A stretch of 8,211 nt of DNA from DAIOHQ01 sp036744635 (GTDB taxonomy: Bacteria; Planctomycetota; Phycisphaerae; Tepidisphaerales; Tepidisphaeraceae): assembly GCA_036744635.1 (NCBI GenBank), contig DAIOHQ010000223.1, positions 1 through 8,211 of the forward strand. Reading direction: 5' to 3'. Under the pieces are notes generated by a model that saw nothing but the letters and a program-made list of their open reading frames with translations, was not told the DNA's origin and did no database searches. The number at the start of each line of letters is the position of its first letter. Within the stretch, counting starts at the first letter, position 1. Made by a program: the position numbers and the translations under genes. Positions 1-6,333 of this stretch are shown one piece after another.

Positions 1-87
1 GAAAGCGTCGCCGCTTGAGGCTTCATGCAAAATCGTGTGAAGCGGACCCTACATGAGCTGGCCATCATTCAGCGTTCAGCATTTCCC
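1..87. other. Non-coding 3' flank of frr with possible partial REP-like palindrome
   Basis: No gene is supported here. On the minus strand, GTAG (52 to 49) is followed by a region with weak self-complementarity: CCGCTT/AAGCGG (11-16 with 40-45) and, alternatively, GCTTCA/TGAAGC (20-25 with 38-43). The GTAG head plus palindrome resembles the better-preserved elements at 691-776 and 6249-6306, so this may be a degraded or cut-off member. The stems are only 6 bp and share bases, so it could equally be chance. No convincing intrinsic terminator for frr is visible. Confidence 0.25.
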
Positions 88-648
88 CTACACCTGCATC
101 ACTTCCTGTTTTTTGTGCTCGATCAGCTCATCCACCTTGGTTTCGTATGTCTTGGTCAGCTCCTGGATCTGTTCCTTCGATGACTTGGCGTCGTCCTCGG
201 TCATCACCCCGCCCTTTTCTTCGGTCTCCACCAGCTTGTTGGCATCGCGGCGGGCGCTGCGGATCTGGATCTTGGCGGCCTCGGCGAACTGCTTGCACTG
301 CCCGACAAGCTGCAGCCGGCGCTCCTGCGACAGCGGCGGCAGCATCAGCCGAATCTGCTTGCCATCGGAATGCGGCGTCAGGCCGATCTTGCTGTCGCTG
401 ATCGCCTTTTCAATCGCCTTGATGTCGCCGGGGCTGAACGGCTTGATCAGAAGTTGCGTCGCCTCAGGCACGCTGATCGACGCGATTGAGCGCAGATCGG
501 TTGGCGAGCCGTAATAATCCACCTTGAGGTTCTCGACGATCGCCGGCGACGCCCGCCCGGTGCGGATGCTCCGCAGTTCATGCCGCAGGTGCTCGGCGGC
601 CTTCTCCATGTGCTCTTCACAATCCATCAGAATGTCGTCGACGGGCAT
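88..648 (-). CDS. frr: Ribosome recycling factor
   Basis: Ribosome recycling factor, a cytoplasmic protein that works with EF-G to split the post-termination ribosome complex. The 186-residue product matches the usual length of about 185. The N-terminal helix carries the family signature RTGRASP at residues 29-35, and the C-terminal helical part has the charged segment IRSARRDANK, which contains the conserved arginines of the three-helix bundle. The ATG at 648 was chosen because the protein then begins MPVDDIL, like other family members. An in-frame TTG at 678 would add 10 residues without family support and would lie only 12 bp from a palindromic repeat. No strong Shine-Dalgarno is visible, only GGAA about 7 nt upstream. 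It lies 175 bp downstream of pyrH on the same strand, the conserved pyrH-frr order, but a repeat separates the two. Family assignment is very secure; the start is fairly secure. Confidence 0.97.
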   Translation of the reverse strand: MPVDDILMDCEEHMEKAAEHLRHELRSIRTGRASPAIVENLKVDYYGSPTDLRSIASISVPEATQLLIKPFSPGDIKAIEKAISDSKIGLTPHSDGKQIRLMLPPLSQERRLQLVGQCKQFAEAAKIQIRSARRDANKLVETEEKGGVMTEDDAKSSKEQIQELTKTYETKVDELIEHKKQEVMQV

Positions 649-690
649 AGGTGGTTCCGCAGAAAGGTGTACGTTCAACTATATCCATGC

Positions 691-776
691 GTAGCACGGG
701 CGTCTCGCCCGTGTTTCCGGCAAGAGCACACGGGCGANNNNNNNNNNGGCGAGACGCTGCGAGACGCCCGTGCTAC
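691..776. repeat. REPIN-like double palindrome, GTAG-headed, interrupted by assembly gap
   Basis: The left half is GTAG (691-694), then an 8-bp perfect stem CACGGGCG/CGCCCGTG (695-702 and 706-713) closed by a 3-nt TCT loop. The right half is the inverse: CACGGGCG (729-736), a gap, CGCCCGTG (765-772) and CTAC (773-776). The outer arms 691-707 and 760-776 are a perfect 17-bp inverted repeat. The DNA can therefore form either two small hairpins or one long one, as described for REPINs (paired REP sequences) mobilised by RAYT transposases that recognise GTAG. It lies between pyrH and frr. No RAYT gene is in this window, so mobilisation is inference. Confidence 0.7.
738..747. other. Assembly gap (10 Ns) inside the palindromic repeat
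   Basis: Ten Ns replace sequence in the right half of the 691-776 element. The left flank ends in GGCGA (733-737) and the right flank begins with GGCGA (748-752). Collapsing the overlap restores the reverse complement of 702-714 across the join. A 9-bp direct repeat GCGAGACGC follows at 749-757 and 759-767. With only one copy the right half would exactly mirror the left half, so the assembly around the gap is probably wrong. Confidence 0.85.
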
Positions 777-823
777 AAGTGTATTCAATCGTCTCAACTC
801 CAAAATCCGCAATCAAAATACCT

Positions 824-1546
824 TTATCCCGGCACGATGCGCGTCCCTACGTCCTCGCCGCGCACAACGCGAGCGATGTTGCCGGTCTTCTTGGCGTTGA
901 ACACCACCACCGGCAGCTTGCGCTCCATGCAGAGCGTGATCGCGGTCAGGTCCATCACCCGAAGCTGGTCACGATGCACCTGCTGATAGCTGATCTCATG
1001 ATACAGCTTGGCCGATGGGTCTTTCTTCGGATCGGCGCTGTAAATCCCATCCACCTTGGTCGCCTTCAGCAGCACATCCGCCTGAATTTCCGTGGCCCGC
1101 AGGGCGGCGCAGGTGTCGGTGGTGAAAAAGGGATTGCCGGTGCCGGCCGCCAGGATGATCGCGCGATGCTTCTCCAGATGCCGCACCGCCCGCCGACGGA
1201 TGAATGGCTCACAGACGCTGTAGACGCTGATGGCCGACAGCACCCGCGTCGGCTGGCCCATCGACTCCATCGTCTCCTGCAGCGCCAGGGCGTTGAGAAT
1301 CGTCGCCAGCATCCCCATGTAGTCGGCCGTCGCCCGCTCGATCCGGCCATCCTCGGCGAACGTCGCTCCGCGAATGAAATTTCCGCCGCCGACGACGATG
1401 GCGAGCTGCACCCCCATCTTGGCGACCTCGACGCACTGCGTCGCGATCGACTCGAGCTCCGGCGCCTCGATGCCGAAGCCCCCTTCGTGGGAAAATCCCT
1501 CTCCGCTGATCTTGAGGAGCACGCGCTTGTAAGCCAGTTCCGCCAT
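824..1546 (-). CDS. pyrH: Uridylate (UMP) kinase
   Basis: Cytoplasmic UMP kinase of the amino-acid kinase fold, phosphorylating UMP to UDP with ATP in pyrimidine nucleotide synthesis. The 240-residue length matches bacterial PyrH (about 240). Visible family features in order are KISGE with Lys12 near the N-terminus, the glycine-rich VVGGGNFIRG loop (residues 51-60), the ATADYMGMLAT segment (72-82), AAGTGNPFFTTDT (133-145) for nucleotide binding, and KATKVDGIYSADP (161-173), typical of the ATP site. This is the hexameric bacterial enzyme, unrelated to eukaryotic UMP/CMP kinases. The ATG at 1546 gives the expected N-terminus MAELAYKRVLLK. It sits upstream of frr as in many bacteria, but its upstream neighbour, 96 bp away, is a GH38 mannosidase rather than tsf. 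A TATAAT box 11 nt before the start suggests its own promoter. Confidence 0.98.
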   Translation of the reverse strand: MAELAYKRVLLKISGEGFSHEGGFGIEAPELESIATQCVEVAKMGVQLAIVVGGGNFIRGATFAEDGRIERATADYMGMLATILNALALQETMESMGQPTRVLSAISVYSVCEPFIRRRAVRHLEKHRAIILAAGTGNPFFTTDTCAALRATEIQADVLLKATKVDGIYSADPKKDPSAKLYHEISYQQVHRDQLRVMDLTAITLCMERKLPVVVFNAKKTGNIARVVRGEDVGTRIVPG

Positions 1547-1557
1547 AGATGCGCGGT

Positions 1558-1585
1558 ATTATAGCGATGGCAGGGGAAAGCAAAA
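1558..1585 (-). promoter_or_regulatory. Candidate pyrH promoter with consensus TATAAT
   Basis: The minus strand carries a perfect TATAAT (1563 to 1558), 11 nt before the pyrH ATG. The -35 side is poor: TTTTGC (1585-1580, 16-nt spacer) or TTTGCT (1584-1579, 15-nt spacer) match TTGACA only in part. A start site about 7 nt after the hexamer would fall near 1551, giving a leader of only about 5 nt. No Shine-Dalgarno fits in that space. This would let pyrH-frr be expressed independently of the upstream mannosidase gene. Confidence 0.45.
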
Positions 1586-1642
1586 GGAGCTTCCACTACA
1601 AGCGAACTTGCTGCTGCGGCCGACTGGCCACTGCCGACTCTC

Positions 1643-4336
1643 TCATTCCAACACAATCGTCGCAATCCGCTTGGCCGGAATCGACAATTCCATGCCGGCT
1701 CGCGTCGAGCGCATCGACACCGACTTGTCCTCGACGCCCTCCAGCGTGATCGACCGCGGCGACAACGTCTCGGACGGCATTTCGATGCGCACCCGCTCCG
1801 TGGCGTTGAACGGGTTGAACAGGCGCACCTGCAGTTTCCCGTCCACCTTCTGCACACTCGTCACCACCGCGTTGCCATCGACCGTCAAAAACGACTTCTC
1901 CCTCGGCAGGCTGCCCGGCTCCGCCGCCGCACTCATCTCCGCCGCCAGCAGATCGACCGTCCTCACCGGCCCATTCACCCGCTGCCCGAGCAGCGACAGC
2001 TTCTTCACCGGCACCGCCCCCGCGAACGGCACCACCGCGTAGCGGAACACCTGCTTCCCCTGCATCTGCGCATCCACCGACGGCTCGGCGAAGATCGTCC
2101 GGCTGAACCCGCGAAACAGCGTCAGCGCGATCGCCCGGTCGGCGGTGTCGCGCACCGCGATCTCCGTCAATCCCCGGCTCACGACCGCCAGCCCCAGCTT
2201 GCCATCGTCAAACGCCGTCCAGGTGAGCTGCGGCCGCGTCTCCACCTCCAGCTCCCTCCGCCGCTCGTTGTCCGCCGGCAGCGGCACGGACCGCTCGACC
2301 ACGTCAAACACCGAATCCGCCAGGTAGGTGTCACTCTGCAGATCGGTCGGAAACAGCACGCGCACGCGGTGGTCCAGCACGTTGTTCTCCACCGTCGTCA
2401 TCACCTCCACCCGATCCGCCCCCTTGCGCAGCGTCACATCCGACACAATCTTCAGCGGCACGGTGCGCTCGCTGCGCGTCCACGCCCGGAAGTCAAACTG
2501 CGCCGGCACGTTCATCGTCACCGTGATCCGCAGCGTCGCCCTGGCGATGCCGTTGGCCACCAGCGCCACCTCGGCGTTCCCCGCGGAGGATGTGAAAATC
2601 TGCTCGTTCACCGGCACGTTGTGCGCCCAGCCGTCGCCGATATCCGACTGCTCCTCGAACGTCAGAAGCTGATCAAACACCCGCCCCGAGCGCTTGTCGA
2701 TGAGATTCAGCGTGCCGTTGGCATTGACCCGCAGCTTCAAAAATTCGTTCTCGATCGTGCGATGGGTGCTGGCCATGTTCCCCAGAAATCGCGTCGGCGG
2801 CGGCGCCGGCTCGACCAGGATCGTGGTGTATCCAAACGCAGGCACCTTCAGCATGGCCGTCACGCTCACCACGTGCCGCATCTCATCCTGCGGAAATTTC
2901 CCGCGGACGCGCCGAAACCCCACCCGGTCGCGCTTCTGCCCCACGAGCTGATAAGGAATCTCCTGTCCATCCGCCCCGCGCAGGCGAAATGAAAACTTCT
3001 CCTCCGTCCGCTCCCATTCCGCAAATGTCTTCCAGTTGCGCGGCAGCGGAATCTCCAAATCCACCGCCTCTTCCAGCGCCTCGGCCGTCGCGTTAAATAC
3101 CGCCAGCAGCATCCCCCCCTCCGACCCCTCCGCCCGCTCCTTCGGCGCCGCCGCCAGCGCAATCGCCTTCTGCGCCTGCTTCGTCAGCCGCTCGGCAATC
3201 CCCAGCGACTGGTCGAACCGATACTCCATATCGCGATGCACCTGATCGATCGAGCATCCGCCGATCGAGTCGTGCGGATGGTTGTCCAGCAAATGCCGCC
3301 ACGCCACCCGCAGGTACCCGGCCGGATAGTCCCCACCCAGCTCCGATGCGAACGCGGCAAACGGCTCCGCCCACAAGCACAGCTCATCTTCGCACAGCGC
3401 GTTTTTCTGCTTGAGATACATCCGGCTGCCGAGAATCCCGGGAATCGCCCACACCTCGTCAATGTTCCCCGCCGGCTTGCCGGTCTCGCGCAGCTCCCCG
3501 CTGAACTGCTTGTGAATCTTCCCCTTCTCCTTCAGCAACTCCGCCATGTATGCATCCAGGTCGCTGTGGATGATGCGAATGTTCTCTTTGGCCAGCGCCT
3601 CGTTCGCCCGCGCGATCATCTGCACCGTCTTCGGTTCGATCTCCATGTGGTCCGCGCCATCAAACAGGAAAATCGGCCCGACCTCCGACCGCCCCGCCTC
3701 CAGCTTCGTATAGCACACCAGGTTCTCAACCAATTGCTCCAGCGTCAGCACCTCCTCCGCCTTATGCACGCGCCGCACCTCAAACCCATAGGTGCAGTAT
3801 GCATTGCGCCCGAAGCGATACGTCGGCACGACACTGCCATCCGGCGAGCGCCAATTGAAATGTCCCTTGTGCGTTTCCTCATTCGTTCCCCGCCACAAAA
3901 ACGCCACCGGCAGCCCAAACTGCGACAAGATCTGCGGCATCTGCGAGATGTGCCCGAACTCATCGCCGATAAAACCCGCCCGCGAAGTCGGCGCGCCAAA
4001 GCTGGATGAAAGCTGCATTCCGGTCTGGATATTCCGCACGAAAGACTCTCCGCTGATCAGCCATTCATCCGGCAGCACGTACCACGGCCCCAGCTTGAAG
4101 CGCCCTTGCTCGACGAATTGCCGAATCTGCTTTTCCCGCTCCGGCCGAATTTCCAAATAATCCAGCACCGGAATGATCTGTCCATCCATGGTAAACGTCT
4201 TGAACGCCGGCTCGCGCTCCATGAAGTCAAACACCTCATCCAGCAGCGAAACCAGCCGCATCCGATATCCCTGAAACGGCTCATACCACTCCCGGTCCCA
4301 ATGCGTGCTGACGACATAATGTGCGATGCGGGTCAT
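1643..4336 (-). CDS. GH38 family alpha-mannosidase
   Basis: Retaining, metal-dependent alpha-mannosidase of glycoside hydrolase family 38, 897 residues, close to bacterial members such as MngB. The N-terminal catalytic domain (about 1-270) opens with VSTHWDREWY; His12 and Asp14 are predicted zinc ligands. GDEFGH holds Asp125, the expected nucleophile and zinc ligand, and FDGADHMEIEP lies at 225-235. The middle helical region carries DNHPHDSIGGCSID (351-364), with His355 as the fourth predicted zinc ligand. The rest (about 410-897) fits the C-terminal beta-sandwich domains of GH38. All key residues are present, so it should be active. There is no signal peptide or membrane segment, so it is probably cytoplasmic and acts on imported mannosides or glycan fragments; the substrate cannot be read from sequence. 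The ATG at 4336 sits directly before the conserved first strand. It diverges from aroK and precedes pyrH with no obvious terminator between. Confidence 0.95.
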   Translation of the reverse strand: MTRIAHYVVSTHWDREWYEPFQGYRMRLVSLLDEVFDFMEREPAFKTFTMDGQIIPVLDYLEIRPEREKQIRQFVEQGRFKLGPWYVLPDEWLISGESFVRNIQTGMQLSSSFGAPTSRAGFIGDEFGHISQMPQILSQFGLPVAFLWRGTNEETHKGHFNWRSPDGSVVPTYRFGRNAYCTYGFEVRRVHKAEEVLTLEQLVENLVCYTKLEAGRSEVGPIFLFDGADHMEIEPKTVQMIARANEALAKENIRIIHSDLDAYMAELLKEKGKIHKQFSGELRETGKPAGNIDEVWAIPGILGSRMYLKQKNALCEDELCLWAEPFAAFASELGGDYPAGYLRVAWRHLLDNHPHDSIGGCSIDQVHRDMEYRFDQSLGIAERLTKQAQKAIALAAAPKERAEGSEGGMLLAVFNATAEALEEAVDLEIPLPRNWKTFAEWERTEEKFSFRLRGADGQEIPYQLVGQKRDRVGFRRVRGKFPQDEMRHVVSVTAMLKVPAFGYTTILVEPAPPPTRFLGNMASTHRTIENEFLKLRVNANGTLNLIDKRSGRVFDQLLTFEEQSDIGDGWAHNVPVNEQIFTSSAGNAEVALVANGIARATLRITVTMNVPAQFDFRAWTRSERTVPLKIVSDVTLRKGADRVEVMTTVENNVLDHRVRVLFPTDLQSDTYLADSVFDVVERSVPLPADNERRRELEVETRPQLTWTAFDDGKLGLAVVSRGLTEIAVRDTADRAIALTLFRGFSRTIFAEPSVDAQMQGKQVFRYAVVPFAGAVPVKKLSLLGQRVNGPVRTVDLLAAEMSAAAEPGSLPREKSFLTVDGNAVVTSVQKVDGKLQVRLFNPFNATERVRIEMPSETLSPRSITLEGVEDKSVSMRSTRAGMELSIPAKRIATIVLE

Positions 4337-4400
4337 GGAAGATTCTTATACCGCCCCCCGCGCCTAGCTAAAAGACCCCCGCGGTGCCGATAATGCCCCC
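4337..4400. promoter_or_regulatory. Divergent promoter region between mannosidase gene and aroK
   Basis: This 64-bp spacer must hold the start signals for both directions unless promoters lie inside genes. Minus strand: TATAAG (4350 to 4345), 8 nt before the mannosidase ATG, with a weak TTTAGC 16 nt upstream. Plus strand: GATAAT (4389-4394), 6 nt before the aroK ATG, with no recognisable -35. Neither start has a Shine-Dalgarno. The short distances predict leaders of 0 to 2 nt. The hexamers are seen directly; promoter function is inference. Confidence 0.4.
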
Positions 4401-4916
4401 ATGAGCGTCGTTCTGATCGGTTATCGCGGGAGTGGCAAGACCACGATTGGCCGCAAGCTCGCCGAACGCCTTTGGCAGAAATTTGTCGATGTCGACGATC
4501 TCATCGCGGCCAGCGCCGGCAAGAGCATCAAGGAAATTTTTGAGCAGGACGGCGAAGATCATTTTCGCGACTTGGAAGCGCAGGCCGTTCGCAACGTCAG
4601 CCAGTTGAACGATCACGTCATCGGTCTCGGCGGCGGCACGCTCATGCGCCAGGAAAGCCGCCGCATCCTCAAAGAAGCCGGCCACCGCCTGATCTATCTC
4701 CGCTGCGAGCCGGGCACGCTCCTCCAGCGCATCCAATCCGATCCCCAATCCGCCCAGACCCGCCCCAACCTCACGGCTCTCGGCGGCGGCATCGAAGAAA
4801 TCACCCACATGCTTTCCCAGCGCGAACCCGTTTATCGCGAGGTGGCCGACGCCGAGCTCGATGTAACCCACCTCACCCCCGATGAAGCCGTCGTCCATAT
4901 CGTGCGGATGATGTAA
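4401..4916 (+). CDS. aroK: Shikimate kinase
   Basis: Shikimate kinase, the cytoplasmic enzyme that phosphorylates shikimate at the 3-hydroxyl with ATP on the way to chorismate and the aromatic amino acids. The 171-residue length is typical. Visible motifs are the Walker A loop GYRGSGKTT (7-15), the FVDVDDLI strand with Asp30 and Asp32 for magnesium and shikimate, FRDLE with Arg56 for substrate binding, the glycine-rich GLGGGT (75-80), and the lid and adenine-side segment TRPNL followed by REPVYREVAD. It is a stand-alone kinase with no fusion to aroB or aroE. Whether it is best called aroK or aroL cannot be decided from sequence; aroK is the default name. The ATG at 4401 puts the P-loop at the usual place. 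The prepilin peptidase gene starts 3 bp after its stop codon, so co-transcription is likely. Confidence 0.97.
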   Translation: MSVVLIGYRGSGKTTIGRKLAERLWQKFVDVDDLIAASAGKSIKEIFEQDGEDHFRDLEAQAVRNVSQLNDHVIGLGGGTLMRQESRRILKEAGHRLIYLRCEPGTLLQRIQSDPQSAQTRPNLTALGGGIEEITHMLSQREPVYREVADAELDVTHLTPDEAVVHIVRMM

Positions 4917-4919
4917 CGC

Positions 4920-6158
4920 TTGGAACATTTCACCTACATCCTCTTCCTCTTCGTCCTCGGCGCCTGCGTCGGCAGNNNNNNNNNNGTCGGCAGCTTCCTC
5001 AACGTCGTGGTCTGGCGCCTGCCGCGCGGCGAGTCGCTGGTCTCCCCGCCCTCCCACTGCCCCAAGTGCAACACCAGGCTCGCCTGGTATGACAACATCC
5101 CGATCTTCGGCTGGCTCGCCCTGCGCGGAAAATGCCGCTATTGCTCCCAGCCCATCGCCAAACGCTATCCGATCATCGAAGCCATCACCGGCCTGCTCTT
5201 CGCCGGCTATTACATCCTGCTGTTCGTCGTCAAAGTTCCCACCGGCACGCGCGAGTGGCTGCTCGACAAAGACTGGCCAATCTTCGCCCTCTACCTCTTC
5301 CTCGCCAGCGCCCTTCTCGCCTCCAGCCTGATCGACGCCGAGCTGTTCATCATCCCCGTGCAAATTCCCTGGCTGCTGGCCGGCGTTGGAATCATCGTCC
5401 ACGCCATCATCGACTTCCCCACCGCCCCCGGCGCGCTCAACATCTCCCCTCCCGCCGCCGCCCTCGCCTTCGGCGCCGCCATCGGCCTGCTGCTCAGCAT
5501 CGGCTCCTGGCTGATGGAGTGGCTCCCCATGAGCTTCCCCCAGGGTGAGCCACTGCTGGAAATCGACCGCGACGCCGTCGCCCGCGAGATCGAAGAAGCG
5601 AAAGGAAAGGGCGAAGACCCACCGCCCCTCCCCCCGCCCTACACCCGCGGCCAAATCCGCTTCGAGATGAACAAGGAAATGCTCTTCCTCCTTCCGCCGA
5701 TGGTTGCAGGGGGCCTATGGCTCTACCTCTGCACCCACGTCGGCCCAATCGAGCGCATGTGGGCCGCCGCCACCCATTACCACTGGTTCACCGGCCTGCT
5801 CGGCTCGATCCTCGGCGCCCTCGTCGGCGCCTTCGTGGTCTGGCTCACCCGCATCCTCGGCACCCTCGGCTTTGGCCGCGTCGCCATGGGCCTGGGCGAC
5901 GTCCATCTCATGTTCGGCGTGGGCGCCATCATCGGCGCCGGCGCCGCCACCGTCTCCTTCTTCCTCGCCCCGTTCTTCGGCATCCTGATCGCCCTCTACA
6001 TGCTCTTCATCGGCACCCGCCGCGAGCTCCCCTACGGCCCGTACCTAAGCCTCGCCACCGCCTTCGTCATGCTGTATTATCACGCCATCGTCGAAGCGCT
6101 CGGCCTAGCCCAGGGCATGGAAGGCCTGATCTTCATCGTCCATAATTGGACGAAATAA
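4920..6158 (+). CDS. Prepilin peptidase (A24 family), with an assembly gap near the N-terminus
   Basis: Membrane aspartic peptidase of the PilD/GspO type, which cleaves leader peptides of type IV pilins and pseudopilins. Numbering includes the gap residues: GSFLNVVVWRLPRGES (24-39), two CxxC pairs (Cys47/50, Cys72/75) that bind zinc in this family, YPIIEAITG (83-91), the first catalytic aspartate Asp139 in LIDAELFIIP, and the second, Asp327, in GLGDVHL. About eight hydrophobic segments are visible. It is 412 residues as given, about 406 once the gap is collapsed, against roughly 290 for PilD. Most of the excess is a charged, proline-rich loop at about 200-255 (DPPPLPPPY at 233-241). The second motif has His where Lys is usual (GDVK). 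The start is TTG at 4920; an in-frame stop lies just upstream and there is no other good start before the conserved motif. N-terminal methylation activity is not predicted or excluded. No pilin genes are adjacent. Confidence 0.93.
   Translation: MEHFTYILFLFVLGACVGXXXXVGSFLNVVVWRLPRGESLVSPPSHCPKCNTRLAWYDNIPIFGWLALRGKCRYCSQPIAKRYPIIEAITGLLFAGYYILLFVVKVPTGTREWLLDKDWPIFALYLFLASALLASSLIDAELFIIPVQIPWLLAGVGIIVHAIIDFPTAPGALNISPPAAALAFGAAIGLLLSIGSWLMEWLPMSFPQGEPLLEIDRDAVAREIEEAKGKGEDPPPLPPPYTRGQIRFEMNKEMLFLLPPMVAGGLWLYLCTHVGPIERMWAAATHYHWFTGLLGSILGALVGAFVVWLTRILGTLGFGRVAMGLGDVHLMFGVGAIIGAGAATVSFFLAPFFGILIALYMLFIGTRRELPYGPYLSLATAFVMLYYHAIVEALGLAQGMEGLIFIVHNWTK
4976..4985. other. Assembly gap (10 Ns), probably a false gap
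   Basis: The 8 bases before the Ns (4968-4975) and the 8 after (4986-4993) are identical, GTCGGCAG. Removing the Ns and one copy deletes 18 nt, keeps the frame and gives ACVGSFLNVV, the standard start of an A24 prepilin peptidase. The simplest reading is two overlapping contig ends joined by a default 10-N spacer, with no sequence missing. Confidence 0.9.
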
Positions 6159-6197
6159 GTACCGAGCGGAACTGCCCGAAGCTTGTCATCTGAGGTA

Positions 6198-6245
6198 CTC
6201 CGAAGGATCTGGCCTTGATCAACGATCCGTCCAGATTCTTCGGAG
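6198..6245. repeat. Imperfect hairpin, likely intergenic repeat or terminator of aroK-peptidase operon
   Basis: A 15-bp stem with one mismatch pairs 6198-6212 with 6231-6245 (CCGAAGGATCTGG against CCAGATTCTTCGG at its core), closed by an 18-nt loop. With the preceding TTGTCATCTGAG (6183-6194) it resembles a dispersed repeat I recall from many environmental bacterial genomes, of the form GTCATCCTGAG...CGAAGGATCT. It lies 39 bp after the peptidase stop and could also end transcription, but no T-run follows. Confidence 0.6.
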
Positions 6246-6248
6246 GAA

Positions 6249-6306
6249 GTAGGGTGGGCGTACCCGCCCACCATTCCGCGACGGTGGGCGAGTACGCCCA
6301 CCCTAC
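6249..6306. repeat. REPIN-like double palindrome, GTAG-headed (complete)
   Basis: The left half is GTAG (6249-6252), stem GGTGGGCG (6253-6260), loop TACC, stem CGCCCACC (6265-6272). A 10-nt spacer (6273-6282) follows. The right half is GGTGGGCG (6283-6290), loop AGTA, CGCCCACC (6295-6302) and CTAC (6303-6306). Both 8-bp stems are perfect, and the outer 15-bp arms 6249-6263 and 6292-6306 are exact reverse complements. The design is the same as the 691-776 element but the three outer base pairs of the stem differ with compensation. It starts 3 bp after the hairpin at 6198-6245 and ends 27 bp before the PHP gene. Confidence 0.75.
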
Positions 6307-6333
6307 ACTGCCCGCTATTTTTCCCGGAGCATC

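Noticed and set aside
649..678. TTG start at 678 extending frr by 10 residues
   Set aside because: The added residues have no match to the family N-terminus, and the internal ATG gives the normal length.
678..683. TATAGT on the minus strand as an frr promoter
   Set aside because: There is no -35-like sequence at an acceptable distance, and a single hexamer is expected by chance.
770..1564. Open frame of 264 codons on the plus strand opposite pyrH
   Set aside because: It is a shadow of pyrH: Arg/His/Leu-rich with no motifs, while the minus strand encodes a clear UMP kinase.
1573..1599. Possible third GTAG-headed hairpin on the minus strand between the mannosidase gene and pyrH
   Set aside because: GTAG is followed only by a bulged GGAAGC/GCTTTCC pairing with no mirrored half, too weak to call.
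4368..5654. Long open frame (428 codons) antisense to aroK and the prepilin peptidase
   Set aside because: It is a product of the strong G/C third-position bias of the genes on the other strand; its translation is Gly/Ala/Asp/Glu-rich with no family motifs, and it crosses the assembly gap.
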